Below, piece by piece: positions 1 through 13,496 of a DNA stretch of 64,000 bases. Position numbers and translations under genes: made by a program. Origin of the DNA: Pirellulales bacterium (GTDB lineage: Bacteria; Planctomycetota; Planctomycetia; Pirellulales; JAICIG01); the NCBI GenBank assembly GCA_035533075.1, contig DATLUO010000174.1, forward strand, positions 25,175-89,174. Direction: 5' to 3'. The notes under the pieces were generated by a model. The model was not told where the DNA came from and did no database searches. It worked only from the letters and a program-made list of their open reading frames with translations. Within the stretch, counting starts at the first letter, position 1. Each line of letters starts with the position of its first letter.

Positions 1-3000
1 GCTGCCGCTGACGCCGGTGATGGCCGTGAGCGTGCCCAGCGGAATCCGGGCGTCGACGCCGCGCAAGTTGTTGTGCCGCGCGCCGATCACCTCGAGCCAA
101 CCTCCGCCGGGCGGTTCCGGGAACTCCAAGACCGTCTGCACCGCTTCATTCGACAGCGGCACACCCCGCCGCGCCACCGCCTTGGCCACGCGCGCGAATG
201 ACTCCGATTTTGCATATTCACCGTTCGTCGCGGCGTTCTTCTTCGCTTTCCCTCTCTCCTTCTCCCCTTCTCTCCCTCGCTCCTTCTCTCCCTCTCCGCC
301 ACGGAGTGTCGGAGCTACGGCCATCCGTCGATTCACGGGTACGCCGATCGCCTTCGCGCCCGACAAATATGGTCCCGTGACCGATCCCTTCTGTTTGGCC
401 ACCTCGGCCGGTGTGCCACGGGCGACAATCTCGCCGCCGTGTTCGCCGGCGCCCGGTCCGAAATCGAGAAGCTGATCGGCGCTCTCCACCACTTCGCGGT
501 CGTGCTCGACCATCAGCAGCGTGTTGCCGAGGTTGCGAAGTCTCATCAGGGCCTTCAGTAGCCGGCGATTGTCGCGCGGGTGCAGCCCGATAGTCGGCTC
601 GTCGAGCACATAGAGCACGCCGGTCAGGCCGCTGCCCACTTGGCTGCCCAGCCGGATGCGCTGGGCTTCGCCGCCGGAGAGCGTCGGCGCGCCACGGTGC
701 AGCGTCAGGTATTCCAGCCCAACGTCGACCAGAAACTGCAAGCGGTTCGTCACCTCGCGCAGCAGTTCGCCGGCGATCTTTCGCTCGGAACCGGTGAGCT
801 TGAGGCCCGACGTCTGCTTGAGCAGGTCGCCCAGAGGCGTGCGGCAAACTTCGTCCATCGTCTGCCCGCGAAAACGCACGGCGGCGGCGGCGTCGCGCAG
901 GCGGCTGCCGCCGCACGTGGAGCACTCCACCTGGTCGACCAAGTGGTCGAGCCGGCTGCGCAACAGGGGCGACAGGCGCGACGCTTCTTCGAGTGCCGGA
1001 TAGACGCCCTTGTATTGGAAGCGGTAGAGCGGCTGGCCGGTCTTGCGTTTGCCTTCGACTGCCTCGCTTGCGCTTCGGGTTGGTGTCGGATAGACGGGTA
1101 TCCAATCTTCGCCCGTGCCGTGCAGCACGAGGCGGCGATGCCGTGCGTTGAGCTGGTCGAACGGCACGTCGATCGGCACGCCCGTATGCGCCGCAAACGC
1201 TTCCACCAGCGGCCGGAAATACGGATTCTCCGGCTCCGGCCAGACGGCCACCGCCCCTTGCGCCAGGCTCAACTTCGGGCCGCGCAAGAGCGAGGCCGTG
1301 TTCGCTCCGGTCTGCGTGCCCAGTCCTTCGCACGACGGGCACCAGCCCAGCGAGCTGTTGAACGAAAAATGGTGCGGTGTGAGCGGCTCGAAGCTGCGGC
1401 CGCACTTGTCGCAGGCGAAGTGCTGGCTGTGGATTTCGGTGGGCCAGTTCTCTTCGGCCACGTCGTCGACCGGATAGGCGACGTGCAGCACGCCGCGGCC
1501 CAGGCTGAGCGCGCTTTCGATGCTGTCGGCGATGCGGGAGCGGTTGTTCGTCCGCACGACGTTGCGGTCGATCACCACCTCGATCAGGTGTTTGCGGCGG
1601 CGGTCGATCTTGGGCGGATCGTCGACGGAATGCGTCACGCGATCGATGCGCATCCGCTGCCAGCCGGCCTCGCGCAGTTCTTGCCACAGCGTTTCGTAGT
1701 TGTCGCCGACCTGAATCTCCAGCGGCGCCATGAGCAACAGCTTGGTTCCCTCGGGATTGGCCATGACCTTGTCGATCACCTCGTCGGCCGACTGCGTGCC
1801 GATCGGCACGTCGCAATCGGGGCAGTGGGCTTTGCCCAGCCGAGCGAAGAGAATCCGCAGATAGTCGTAAATCTCCGTCACGGTGCCGACGGTCGAGCGG
1901 GGAGTGTGCCCCAGGTGCTTCTGCTCGATGGCGATGGCCGGCGAAAGTCCCTCGATATGCTCGACCTGCGGCTTTTGCATCTGGCCCACAAACTGCCGCG
2001 CGTAGGAGCTGAGACTTTCGACATAGCGCCGCTGCCCTTCGGCGTAGATGGTGTCCATCGCCAGCGAACTTTTGCCCGAACCGCTTTGCCCGCAGCAGAC
2101 GGTGATCTGATCGCGCGGAATTTCCACGTCGATCGACTTGAGGTTGTGCTGCCGCGCACCCCTGACTCGGATTGCAGTGCTGTAGCCGAATTCGTGAGAA
2201 TTCGGGCTTCTGCCACGCTTCTCCCGAACTCTCACGCGTTCGGCTACGTCGCCGTTCAAGTGCCGTGCCAGCGCCCGTCCCGTGTGCGACTCCGCGGCCT
2301 GCATCACCTCCTCCGGCGTGCCGGCGGCGACAATCCGGCCGCCCTCGTCGCCGCCTTCGGGACCGAGGTCGATCAGCCAATCGGCCGTCTTGATCACGTC
2401 CAGATTGTGCTCGACCACCAGCACCGTGTTGCCGGCGTCGACGAAGTCGTGCAGCACCTTGAGCAGCATGCGGATGTCGGCAAAGTGCAGGCCGGTCGTC
2501 GGCTCATCCAAGAGATAGAGCGTTTTGCCGGTGCTCTTTTTCACCAGTTCGCGGGCCAGCTTGATGCGTTGGGCCTCGCCACCCGAAAGCGTCGGCGAGG
2601 GCTGGCCCAGCTTGAGATAATCGAGTCCCACGTCGTGCAGCGTTTGCAGTTTGTGCCGCACCTTGGGAATGTTTTGGAAGTGATCGAGCGCTTGTTGGAC
2701 GTCCATCTCTAATACGTCGGCGATCGACTTGCCCTTGAACTTCACTTGCAGCGTTTCGCGGTTGAAACGGTGCCCTTCGCACACCGGACACGTGACCCAG
2801 ACGTCGGCCAGAAAGTCCATTTCCAGCCGGTTCGAGCCGTTCCCTTGGCACGCTTCGCAGCGGCCGCCTTCGACGTTGAAGCTGAACCGCCCCTCCTGAT
2901 AGCCGCGGGTCTTCGACTCGGTAAGCTGGGTATACAGCTTGCGAATATCGTCGAACACCTTGATGTACGTCGCCGGATTCGACCGCGGCGTGCGGCCGAT

Positions 3001-5274
3001 GGGCGATTGGTCGATGGCGATCAGCTTGTCGAGATGCTGCAGGCCCTCGATCCGCTCGTGCCGGCCCGGCTCGCCGTCGCCCTTGTTCAAGTCGCGGTGC
3101 AGGGCCTCGACCAGAATGCCGTTGACCAGCGAGCTCTTGCCCGAACCGCTCACGCCGGTCACGCACACAAACGTGCCCAGTGGAATCTCGGCGTCGATAT
3201 TCTTGAGGTTGTTCTGAGCGGCGCCGATCACCTTGAGCCACTTGTCGTTGGTCGGGCGGCGGCGAGCGGGCACGGCAATCTGCAAGTCGCCGGCGAGGTA
3301 TTGCCCGGTCAGGCTCCGCTTTTCGCCGCAGATTTGAGCGACGGAACCGGCCGCGACCACTTCACCGCCGCGCACGCCGGGGCCGGGGCCGAAGTCGATG
3401 ATGTGGTCGGCGGCCCGCATGGTGTCTTCGTCGTGCTCGACGACGACCACCGTGTTGCCCAGGTCGCGGAGCCGCGTGAGCGTGTCGAGCAGGCGATCGT
3501 TGTCGCGGGGGTGCAGGCCGATCGACGGCTCGTCGAGAATATACAGCACGCCGACCAGTCCGCAGCCGATTTGCCCGGCCAGCCGGATGCGCTGCGACTC
3601 GCCACCGGAGAGCGTGGGCGCGGTGCGGTCGAGCGTCAGGTAGTTGAGGCCCACATTGGTCAAGAAGCCGAGCCGGCCGCGGATCTCCTTGAGCACTTCG
3701 GCGGCGATGATCTGCCGCGTGGCGTCGAGTTCGAGTTCGCCAAAGAAATCGACGGCGTCGGACACGGCCAGCGAGCAGACCTCCGGAAGCGACTTGGCCT
3801 GGCCGTTGAAGCGGGGATGCCGCGAGGCGAGCGTCACGGCGCGGGCCTGTTCGTTCAGCCGGGCGCCGCCGCACTGGCTGCAGCCGATCACCCGCATGTA
3901 TTTTTCCAACTGGCGTCGCTGCATGCCGCTCTTGCTGTTGCGATATCGCGAGACCAGTTCGGGGATGATGCCGTCGAACTTGCCGCCGTATTTGTGAACG
4001 CCGCCCCCGTGCTTCCACGTGTAGGTAATGTGCAGGTCGCCCGTGCCCCAGAGCAGCAGCCGCACCAGCGCCGGGTCGAGCTTGTTCCAGGGCGTTTCCA
4101 GCAGCACGCCCGGATCGAGGCCGTGGTTTCGCTCGATGGTTTCGGCGACGCCCTCGTAGAGATGCCGCTTCCATCGGCCGAGGTCGTCCCAAGGACCGAT
4201 CAGTTCCACCGCACCTTCTTTGATCGAAAGGCGGCCGTCGGGAATCAGCAGCTCGGCGTCGAAGCTATAGACTTCGCCGAGTCCGTCGCACGACAGGCAC
4301 ATGCCCTGCGGACTGTTGAAGCTGAAGAGCTGCGGGCTGGGCGGCTCGAAGCTGATGCCGCATTCGGTGCAGGCATAGTCGGCCGAGAAGTGCAGATCGT
4401 CGGCCGGTCGGCCGCGACGCCGCTTTATAGGCGCGGCGGGTTCGTCGTCTTCTTCGGAGGATGGCCTTCCTAGGCCGTCACCCCGACGCGACGGGCTAGG
4501 AAGCCCATCCTCCGATTGCGGATCGCCCGGCAGCGCGTTCTCTACGGACGAACCACGTCCCACGGCCGCGATCAACGTACCCTTGCCGATCTTCAGCGCC
4601 AGCTCGACCGCTTCGGCCAATCGCGGCCGCAACGTCGGCCCAGCCACCAGCCGGTCGACGACCACCTCGATGTTGTGCCGCATCTGGCGATCGAGCTTGA
4701 GGTCGTCGCTCAGCGAGACGACGGTGCCATCGACGCGTGCCCGCACGAAGCCTTGCTTGAGCAGGTCGACAAATAGGTCGCGATACTCGCCTTTCTGGGC
4801 CTTGATGATCGGCGCCAGAATCAGAAACTTGCTGCCGGCCGGCAGTGTGCCGATGCGGTCGATAATCTGGTCGCGTGTCTGGGCGGTAATCACGCGGCCG
4901 CACTTCGGGCAATGTCCCTGGCCGGTGCGGGCGTAGAGCACGCGCAGGTAGTCATAAATCTCGGTGATGGTGCCGACGGTCGATCGCGGGTTCTGGCCGC
5001 TGGTCTTTTGCGAGATGGAAATCGACGGGCTTAGCCCCGAAATGAGATCCACGTCCGGCTTCGGCATTTGCCCCAGGAACTGCCGGGCAAAGCTGGAGAG
5101 ACTTTCGACGTAACGCCTTTGCCCTTCGGCATAAAGGGTATCGAAGGCCAGCGAGCTTTTGCCGGATCCGCTGACGCCCGTGAAGCAGATCAGCCGGTTT
5201 CGCGGCAGCGTGAGGCTGACGTCGCGGAGGTTATGTTCGCGGGCGCCTTTGATGACGATATCGGCAGCGGGCAT
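1..5274 (-). CDS. uvrA: UvrA excinuclease subunit A, tandem double-length fusion (3' end outside window)
   Basis: UvrA is the damage-recognition ATPase of nucleotide excision repair; it loads UvrB on DNA. The frame starts with ATG at 5274 and stays open to position 1, giving about 1758 residues. Residues 1 to ~1010 form a complete UvrA: Walker A GVSGSGKS at 33-40, the zinc motif CTECG...[17 protein letters not shown], a second Walker [18 protein letters not shown]...CPVCEG, and [11 protein letters not shown] with [11 protein letters not shown] second full UvrA then begins with [15 protein letters not shown] and its own [13 protein letters not shown] and [11 protein letters not shown]. The window cuts it at the Walker A of the fourth nucleotide-binding domain (GVSGS). 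Usual UvrA length is ~950 residues. Linkers hold in-frame repeat insertions near 4456-4513 and 1062-1086 and a charged low-complexity stretch near 236-301. Double UvrA proteins are, from memory, known in planctomycetes. Confidence 0.95.
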   Translation of the reverse strand, partial: MPAADIVIKGAREHNLRDVSLTLPRNRLICFTGVSGSGKSSLAFDTLYAEGQRRYVESLSSFARQFLGQMPKPDVDLISGLSPSISISQKTSGQNPRSTVGTITEIYDYLRVLYARTGQGHCPKCGRVITAQTRDQIIDRIGTLPAGSKFLILAPIIKAQKGEYRDLFVDLLKQGFVRARVDGTVVSLSDDLKLDRQMRHNIEVVVDRLVAGPTLRPRLAEAVELALKIGKGTLIAAVGRGSSVENALPGDPQSEDGLPSPSRRGDGLGRPSSEEDDEPAAPIKRRRGRPADDLHFSADYACTECGISFEPPSPQLFSFNSPQGMCLSCDGLGEVYSFDAELLIPDGRLSIKEGAVELIGPWDDLGRWKRHLYEGVAETIERNHGLDPGVLLETPWNKLDPALVRLLLWGTGDLHITYTWKHGGGVHKYGGKFDGIIPELVSRYRNSKSGMQRRQLEKYMRVIGCSQCGGARLNEQARAVTLASRHPRFNGQAKSLPEVCSLAVSDAVDFFGELELDATRQIIAAEVLKEIRGRLGFLTNVGLNYLTLDRTAPTLSGGESQRIRLAGQIGCGLVGVLYILDEPSIGLHPRDNDRLLDTLTRLRDLGNTVVVVEHDEDTMRAADHIIDFGPGPGVRGGEVVAAGSVAQICGEKRSLTGQYLAGDLQIAVPARRRPTNDKWLKVIGAAQNNLKNIDAEIPLGTFVCVTGVSGSGKSSLVNGILVEALHRDLNKGDGEPGRHERIEGLQHLDKLIAIDQSPIGRTPRSNPATYIKVFDDIRKLYTQLTESKTRGYQEGRFSFNVEGGRCEACQGNGSNRLEMDFLADVWVTCPVCEGHRFNRETLQVKFKGKSIADVLEMDVQQALDHFQNIPKVRHKLQTLHDVGLDYLKLGQPSPTLSGGEAQRIKLARELVKKSTGKTLYLLDEPTTGLHFADIRMLLKVLHDFVDAGNTVLVVEHNLDVIKTADWLIDLGPEGGDEGGRIVAAGTPEEVMQAAESHTGRALARHLNGDVAERVRVREKRGRSPNSHEFGYSTAIRVRGARQHNLKSIDVEIPRDQITVCCGQSGSGKSSLAMDTIYAEGQRRYVESLSSYARQFVGQMQKPQVEHIEGLSPAIAIEQKHLGHTPRSTVGTVTEIYDYLRILFARLGKAHCPDCDVPIGTQSADEVIDKVMANPEGTKLLLMAPLEIQVGDNYETLWQELREAGWQRMRIDRVTHSVDDPPKIDRRRKHLIEVVIDRNVVRTNNRSRIADSIESALSLGRGVLHVAYPVDDVAEENWPTEIHSQHFACDKCGRSFEPLTPHHFSFNSSLGWCPSCEGLGTQTGANTASLLRGPKLSLAQGAVAVWPEPENPYFRPLVEAFAAHTGVPIDVPFDQLNARHRRLVLHGTGEDWIPVYPTPTRSASEAVEGKRKTGQPLYRFQYKGVYPALEEASRLSPLLRSRLDHLVDQVECSTCGGSRLRDAAAAVRFRGQTMDEVCRTPLGDLLKQTSGLKLTGSERKIAGELLREVTNRLQFLVDVGLEYLTLHRGAPTLSGGEAQRIRLGSQVGSGLTGVLYVLDEPTIGLHPRDNRRLLKALMRLRNLGNTLLMVEHDREVVESADQLLDFGPGAGEHGGEIVARGTPAEVAKQKGSVTGPYLSGAKAIGVPVNRRMAVAPTLRGGEGEKERGREGEKERGKAKKNAATNGEYAKSESFARVAKAVARRGVPLSNEAVQTVLEFPEPPGGGWLEVIGARHNNLRGVDARIPLGTLTAITGVSGS
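236..301. repeat. Polypyrimidine low-complexity tract encoding a charged UvrA linker
   Basis: A run of CT-rich sequence on the plus strand (tctcc/ccctc units) is read on the minus strand as a Gly/Glu/Lys/Arg-rich linker. It lies between the third and fourth nucleotide-binding domains of the fused UvrA, just before the window edge. Confidence 0.75.
1062..1086 (-). repeat. NPKRKRG-type dispersed repeat inside uvrA
   Basis: On the minus strand this reads ACACCAACCCGAAGCG followed by CAAGCGAGG, the repeat that in one frame encodes TNPKRKRG and is scattered through planctomycete genomes (from memory). In the UvrA frame it gives the insert [11 protein letters not shown] around residue 1395, in the second UvrA copy. 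It does not break the frame. Confidence 0.7.
4456..4513. repeat. Palindromic dispersed repeat inside uvrA, two inverted copies
   Basis: Two inverted copies of a 24-bp element (4456-4479 and 4490-4513; shared core CTAGGAAGSCCATCC or its complement) sit inside the UvrA reading frame. They encode a Gly/Pro/Ser/Arg-rich insert at about residues 254-273. Related copies lie downstream of tuf at 21439-21462 and at 57704-57729, so this is a dispersed repeat and not UvrA-specific sequence. Confidence 0.8.
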
Positions 5275-5447
5275 CAGGAAAGCCGGACGTGAGAAATCCG
5301 TTTCGAGTTTGCGGTGGGTCGGACCTTGGATTTTAGAGCAGAACGACCGAGGCAGGAAGGGGAGGCGGTTGGGTTTTCGGTCTCAGCCGGGCAGTCGATG
5401 CGATCTTGCTTGGGCCTGAACCCGAATGCGTTCCTTTCGGGGGACAG

Positions 5448-5467
5448 ATGCGTCACGTTTGACGCAT
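5448..5467 (-). terminator. Hairpin after the mazF-like gene, possible terminator
   Basis: A perfect 8-bp inverted repeat (ATGCGTCA, loop CGTT, TGACGCAT) lies 18 bases downstream of the toxin stop codon on the minus strand. No clear U-tract follows, so a role in termination or mRNA stability is inference. Confidence 0.35.
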
Positions 5468-5484
5468 TTGGCGTCGTCAAGTCA

Positions 5485-5811
5485 TTACGGCAGTAACGCC
5501 AGTTGGATCTTGATGGCTTCGCTCACGGCCTGCAGGTCGGCGCGCGACAGCCGGCCGACTCGATTCCGCAGGCGGGTCTTCGCAGCCGTTGTCAGTTGGT
5601 CTGCCATAGCCTTTTGCTTTTTGCCGCGCACCGTGACAATAGCCTCGCTGGGATACAGTTGCGACACGCTCGTCGTGAGCGGCACCACCTGCACGCGGTT
5701 GAGGTGCTTGTTGGAGGCATCGTTGCTGACGATCACGGCCGGCCTTTCCTTGCGAGCTTCGCCGCCGACCGCGCCACCGAAGTTGACCCACCAAACATCA
5801 CCGCGTCTCAT
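5485..5811 (-). CDS. MazF/PemK-family toxin (endoribonuclease)
   Basis: The 108-residue protein begins [13 protein letters not shown], the typical MazF/PemK N-terminus, and continues with RPAVIVSND and [10 protein letters not shown], the usual core strands of the family. MazF-type toxins are sequence-specific mRNA interferases held inactive by the cognate antitoxin. I chose ATG 5811 because the conserved domain starts there; the open frame runs upstream to 5871 but that part lies inside the antitoxin gene. The start overlaps the end of the antitoxin gene (stop at 5798) by 14 bases, which implies translational coupling. The RNA target cannot be told from sequence. Confidence 0.88.
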   Translation of the reverse strand: MRRGDVWWVNFGGAVGGEARKERPAVIVSNDASNKHLNRVQVVPLTTSVSQLYPSEAIVTVRGKKQKAMADQLTTAAKTRLRNRVGRLSRADLQAVSEAIKIQLALLP

Positions 5812-6028
5812 CGCCGACGTCTCCGATGAGGCCTTCCACCCATTCCGCCGCTTCGTCTTCCCGGACCTCATCGCGGGCCATTTGACGGTACGCCGCGTTC
5901 AGGTCGGCCCCGATCACGTGCGGCCGCACCAGCGACTCGATAAAACCGCTTATCCGTCGCCGCCCGACGACGGTATATAGACCTCGATAGACGCGCTCAT
6001 CAAGCGTGATCGTCAGCTTTTTTTGCAT
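5798..6028 (-). CDS. Antitoxin of the MazEF-like pair
   Basis: A 76-residue protein beginning [17 protein letters not shown]. The [10 protein letters not shown] strand followed by a helix is typical of ribbon-helix-helix DNA-binding antitoxins that repress their own operon. The acidic C-terminal half ([14 protein letters not shown]) would wrap the toxin. A strong Shine-Dalgarno (GGGAGGAG) precedes ATG 6028. It is followed with overlap by the toxin gene. The promoter and tandem operator at 6053-6091 support autoregulation. The family is assigned from fold-like sequence features; the exact antitoxin type is uncertain. Confidence 0.82.
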   Translation of the reverse strand: MQKKLTITLDERVYRGLYTVVGRRRISGFIESLVRPHVIGADLNAAYRQMARDEVREDEAAEWVEGLIGDVGDETR

Positions 6029-6052
6029 CGCTCCTCCCTCTCGCTGGAACCC

Positions 6053-6091
6053 GTATACGTGTTAGTATACGTGTTATGCGACCAGAAACAA
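6053..6091 (-). promoter_or_regulatory. Toxin-antitoxin promoter with tandem 12-bp operator
   Basis: On the minus strand, -35 TTGTTT (complement of 6086-6091) and -10 TATACT (complement of 6064-6069) are separated by 16 bp. The -10 overlaps a perfect tandem duplication of GTATACGTGTTA (6053-6064 and 6065-6076), each unit holding the palindrome GTATAC. Repeated half-sites over the -10 fit a ribbon-helix-helix autorepressor. Confidence 0.65.
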
Positions 6092-6172
6092 GCGATGCAC
6101 AGCAAACGTTTGACGCGACCGGCCGCCGCCGTTAAATTAGCGCACTACTGGGGCTCCCTGGGAGAACCGAAC

Positions 6173-6796
6173 ATGGCACGGAAGAAAATCGCCCGCCGTG
6201 GCAAGCATGCGCCGGCAGGCAAGGTCGCCTCAAATACCATCTACCAGTTCAAGATCACCTTGATCGGCTCGAAGCCTCCAATCTGGCGGCGGATCGAAGT
6301 CGAAGACGGCCCGCTCGACAATCTGCACGGGCACATCCAAAGGGCCATGGGCTGGACCAATTCGCATTTGCACCAGTTCGACATCGGGGGCGAGCAGTAC
6401 GGCGAGCCGGAACTTCTCGACGACGGCTTCGGCGGTTCCGAGTGCCACGACTCGCTCGAAACCACGATCGGCGAGATCGTGCCCAAGAACGGGAAGCCGT
6501 TCCGCTTCAAATATGAATACGACTTCGGCGACGGCTGGGAGCACGAGATTCTGTTCGAGGGCTGTTGCGATCGTGAGGCGAACGCGCGGTATCCGCGGTG
6601 CGTCGAAGGCAAGCGTGCCTGCCCGCCGGAGGACGTCGGCGGCCTGTGGGGCTATCAAGACTTCCTGGAGGCGTTGGCCGATCCGAAAAGCCCGCAACGT
6701 GCGGAGATGCTCGAATGGGTCGGCGGCGAGTTCGATCCCGAAGCCTTCGATCCCGCCGCAGCGACGAAGGCCATGCAGAGGGCCACGCCGAACTGA
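6173..6796 (+). CDS. Plasmid pRiA4b ORF-3-like family protein
   Basis: The 207-residue product has the family hallmarks: YQFKITLIGSKPPIWRRIEV at the N-terminus, HGHIQRAMGWTNSHLHQF, the FRFKYEYDFGDGWEHEI block, and the cysteine-containing RYPRCVEGKRACPPEDVGG followed by GYQDFLEAL. The biochemical role of this family is not established; it is common in mobile and accessory DNA. ATG 6173 was chosen because GGGAG lies about 8 bases upstream and the N-terminus is lysine-rich; the frame is open upstream to 6023 but that stretch overlaps the antitoxin promoter. It is divergent from the toxin-antitoxin pair. Confidence 0.85.
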   Translation: MARKKIARRGKHAPAGKVASNTIYQFKITLIGSKPPIWRRIEVEDGPLDNLHGHIQRAMGWTNSHLHQFDIGGEQYGEPELLDDGFGGSECHDSLETTIGEIVPKNGKPFRFKYEYDFGDGWEHEILFEGCCDREANARYPRCVEGKRACPPEDVGGLWGYQDFLEALADPKSPQRAEMLEWVGGEFDPEAFDPAAATKAMQRATPN

Positions 6797-6831
6797 CGCG
6801 AGATGGAGTTAGAGCGGCGCATCGGCCGAAT

Positions 6832-7392
6832 TCACGGCAGCAGATCGCGCAACACGAACTCGACGCCGCGGAAGCGTGGGCTGGTGAAACGGTTTCGCAG
6901 ACCGTGGGGGCGCATGACGCTGTATCGCCCGGAGCGCGGTTTGGTATACACGACAAGCCGCTTGGCCTTGAGATCCACGATCCACAACTCGCGAATGCCC
7001 GCCCTGGCGTAGAGCGGCGCCTTGACCTGAGTATCGTAAGCCAGCGAGCTGTCGGCCACCTCGATCAGCACCTGCACCTGCCGCGGCAGAGGATGGGCGT
7101 CGACATAATCATCGTCTCGCGGAACCAGCAGGGCCACATCTGGGTTGAGCTCTGACCAGTCGGGAATGACGACGGGGCATTGGACGCTCAACTGTGTCCG
7201 ACCCGCCAGCAAGTTGCCGAGCACCCGGTCGAGCCTGCGCACGCAGGCCGCGTGAGGACTGCCGATCGGGCTCATGGCGACGATTTCTCCTTCGATCAAT
7301 TCAAGGCGATCGTCCTCGCGCAGGATGCCGGTCTCGACCATTTGGTCGTATTCGGCGACGCTGAAAAGACGGCGTGAAGGTTGGATCGACAT
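6832..7392 (-). CDS. Uma2-family (DUF820) putative endonuclease
   Basis: The 186-residue protein has the Uma2 pattern: FSVAEYDQMVETGILREDDRLELIEGEIVAMSPIGSPHA, then NPDVALLVPRDDDY, VQVLIEVADSSLAYD and REYW-like RELWIVDLKAKRLVVYT. The fold is PD-(D/E)XK-like, with acidic residues in ELIEGEI, NPDVALL and VLIEV. Cellular function is unknown; such genes are numerous in cyanobacteria and planctomycetes. ATG 7392 precedes the conserved N-terminus and has AGAAGAG upstream; an in-frame ATG 30 bases earlier is less likely. It converges with the pRiA4b-like gene. Confidence 0.85.
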   Translation of the reverse strand: MSIQPSRRLFSVAEYDQMVETGILREDDRLELIEGEIVAMSPIGSPHAACVRRLDRVLGNLLAGRTQLSVQCPVVIPDWSELNPDVALLVPRDDDYVDAHPLPRQVQVLIEVADSSLAYDTQVKAPLYARAGIRELWIVDLKAKRLVVYTKPRSGRYSVMRPHGLRNRFTSPRFRGVEFVLRDLLP

Positions 7393-7443
7393 GGCTCTTC
7401 TGACTCCGCAACGAACACGCAAGGGATCCGCTCCACAGAATTG

Positions 7444-7560
7444 TCAACGCTCAATCTTGCAGTCGGGAAAACGCCGCCGGATTTCCTCGCTGCCAGCGAC
7501 CGTCACACGCGTCGAGGTTAGGCCGAGGATCGTCAATGCAGGAAACGACTGCAACAATAA
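7444..7560 (-). pseudogene. C-terminal remnant of a leucine-rich-repeat protein
   Basis: The minus frame ending in TGA at 7444 reads SFPALTILGLTSTRVT, then VAGSEEIRRRFPDCKIER. This matches the last repeat of planctomycete LRR proteins (L..L.L..T.VT..G...LR..LP.CKI). No convincing upstream repeats follow in the same frame, so I read it as a fragment. Confidence 0.4.
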
Positions 7561-8006
7561 AAGTGACCACACGCAATGAGAAATGCGGGAAGTGATGGTA
7601 CATACACGCGCTCCTGTAATGCGAGAATGAACGGGTTCCGAGCGGCGCGAACGCCGACTCGCGCATTCGCCTCAGTCTATCAGTCCCACCGATTGGCGGC
7701 AAAGAGCACCGATCGTCGGGGCCTGTCCGAATGCCCGGCAGCAGCCGCGACGCCTACGCCGCGATGTCGGCTTCGGAATCGCAACGCCGTCTTTCTGGGA
7801 GTTGAGCCATGAAAAGCCTAATAGGCTGTCTCTTGTTTGCGCGTCTGTCGTGGGTGGCCGCCTTCGAAGCGGAGGACGGCTGGGCGCGCTTCGACACGGC
7901 AGGCTGGGGGCCTGAAAGCGGGCCTGGAACGAAGTTTTGAACGGTGGTTTCGGGCCGCGGTGCGACGGCGCTACCCCGATTTAGCCGAATCTATTAAGCT
8001 GCTACC
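7561..8006. other. Intergenic stretch upstream of pyrF
   Basis: About 450 bases with no well-supported gene. It contains the weak small ORF at 7809-7940, reported separately, and no obvious terminator or repeat family. Confidence 0.5.
7809..7940 (+). CDS. Possible small ORF (43 residues) upstream of pyrF
   Basis: ATG 7809 has GGGAG seven bases upstream and opens a 43-residue frame with a short hydrophobic N-terminus (MKSLIGCLLFARLSW). It ends at TGA 7940, 66 bases before pyrF. Only the ribosome binding site and the hydrophobic start support it; codon use is not distinctive. It may be spurious. Confidence 0.22.
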   Translation: MKSLIGCLLFARLSWVAAFEAEDGWARFDTAGWGPESGPGTKF

Positions 8007-8939
8007 ATGCAGACCGCACAGCCGACGAACTTCGCCGATCGCCTCATCGCCGCGGTGCGCGGCAAGCGCAACCCGGTGGTGGTGGGGCTCGATCCGCGGC
8101 GGGAGCAGCTTCCGCCGTCGTTGACGACCGGCATCGCCCTGGGCGATCGCGCGGCGCTGGCACGGGCGTACTTCCGCTTTTGTGCCGACGTGGTCGATGT
8201 CGTGGCGCCGCTCGTGCCCGCCGTCAAGCCGCAAGCGGCGTTCTTCGAGCAGCTTGGCCCCGACGGCATGGCGGCGCTGGGCGAAGTGGTCCACCACGCG
8301 CGGCAGAAAGGGCTGCTCGTCATTCTCGACGGCAAGCGAAACGACATCGGCAGCACGGCCACGGCCTACGCCGATGCCTACCTCGGTGAATCGAGCGCCT
8401 GGCAGGCCGATGCCCTGACCGTCAGCCCTTATCTGGGGGCCGACAGCCTGCAGCCCTTCGTCGATGTGGCGGCCGCGCGCGGGGCCGGGCTGTTCGTGCT
8501 GGTGAAGACCTCGAATTCCGGCGGCGGACAGTTTCAAGACCTCGTCGCCGACGGGAAATCGCTTTACGGGCACGTGGCCGAGTTCGTCGAGCAGCTCGCC
8601 GGCAGCACGGCCGGCGAGCACGGTTACGGGGCGGTGGGCGCGGTGGTCGGTGCGACGTATCCGGAACAGCTCAACGAACTGCGCTCGGCGATGCCCAGCG
8701 CCTGGCTGCTCGTGCCCGGCTACGGCAGCCAGGGAGCGACGGCGCGCGACGTGGCCGGCGGCTTCGGCGAGGATGGGCTGGGCGCGGTGGTCAACAACTC
8801 GCGCGGCATCCTGTTCGCGTATTCCCGCCGCGGCTACGACGAGCGGTTCGGACCCGCGCGCTGGCAAGAAGCGGTGGCCGCCGCCACGCAGGAGATGATC
8901 GACGAGCTGCGCAGCGAAACGAACGCGGGAAGACTTTAG
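8007..8939 (+). CDS. pyrF: Orotidine 5'-phosphate decarboxylase (type 2)
   Basis: This enzyme converts OMP to UMP, the last step of de novo pyrimidine synthesis. The 310-residue protein has the group-2 PyrF N-terminus FADRLIAAVRGKRNPVVVGLD, the VKPQAAFFE strand, and the catalytic LDGKRNDIGS motif with DGKRND at 108-113 (Lys110 catalytic). VSPYLGADSLQPF, VKTSNSGGG and NNSRGILFAY complete the barrel and phosphate-binding loops. Length fits the long type-2 family. The gene stands alone on the plus strand and converges with the rpoC cluster, 15 bases from the small ORF at 8954. Confidence 0.95.
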   Translation: MQTAQPTNFADRLIAAVRGKRNPVVVGLDPRREQLPPSLTTGIALGDRAALARAYFRFCADVVDVVAPLVPAVKPQAAFFEQLGPDGMAALGEVVHHARQKGLLVILDGKRNDIGSTATAYADAYLGESSAWQADALTVSPYLGADSLQPFVDVAAARGAGLFVLVKTSNSGGGQFQDLVADGKSLYGHVAEFVEQLAGSTAGEHGYGAVGAVVGATYPEQLNELRSAMPSAWLLVPGYGSQGATARDVAGGFGEDGLGAVVNNSRGILFAYSRRGYDERFGPARWQEAVAAATQEMIDELRSETNAGRL

Positions 8940-8953
8940 TTGCTCGGACCACT

Positions 8954-9079
8954 TTACGCCCACTCCTCCGGCAGCCAGGGATATTCCTTCGTCACCCGCT
9001 CATGAGACTCCGCCCAGCTTTTCACCTGCTCGACGAGGGCCTCGACGGATTTCTGGAACTGCTCGCGCTGTTCGGGCAT
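8954..9079 (-). CDS. Small protein (41 residues) downstream of rpoC
   Basis: ATG 9079 to TAA 8954 encodes a 41-residue acidic protein starting MPEQREQFQKSVEALVEQ and ending YPWLPEEWA. Its codons are strongly GC-ending (about 33 of 40), like the neighbouring genes, and it reads in the same direction 36 bases after the rpoC stop. It has heptad-like amphipathic spacing and no signal peptide. No clear Shine-Dalgarno is visible. I do not recognise a family. The codon bias makes it more likely real than not. Confidence 0.5.
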   Translation of the reverse strand: MPEQREQFQKSVEALVEQVKSWAESHERVTKEYPWLPEEWA

Positions 9080-9115
9080 GATCGTTACCAAATCGGTTCT
9101 CGCGGATTTCAGGGA

Positions 9116-13432
<4,317 letters not shown>

Positions 13433-13496
13433 TGTTTTCGCTCCTTATCGGGTGGGGTTGTTGTACGCGGGTTGAGTTATTGCGGGACCGGGCTCG

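Noticed and set aside
218..2380. Minus-strand 720-codon ORF in another frame within uvrA
   Set aside because: Arg-rich shadow frame; the true UvrA frame is different and runs off the left edge.
580..2712. Long plus-strand ORF (710 codons) opposite uvrA, and similar ones such as 2746-4473
   Set aside because: Antisense shadow of a GC-rich gene; the minus frame encodes unmistakable UvrA motifs throughout.
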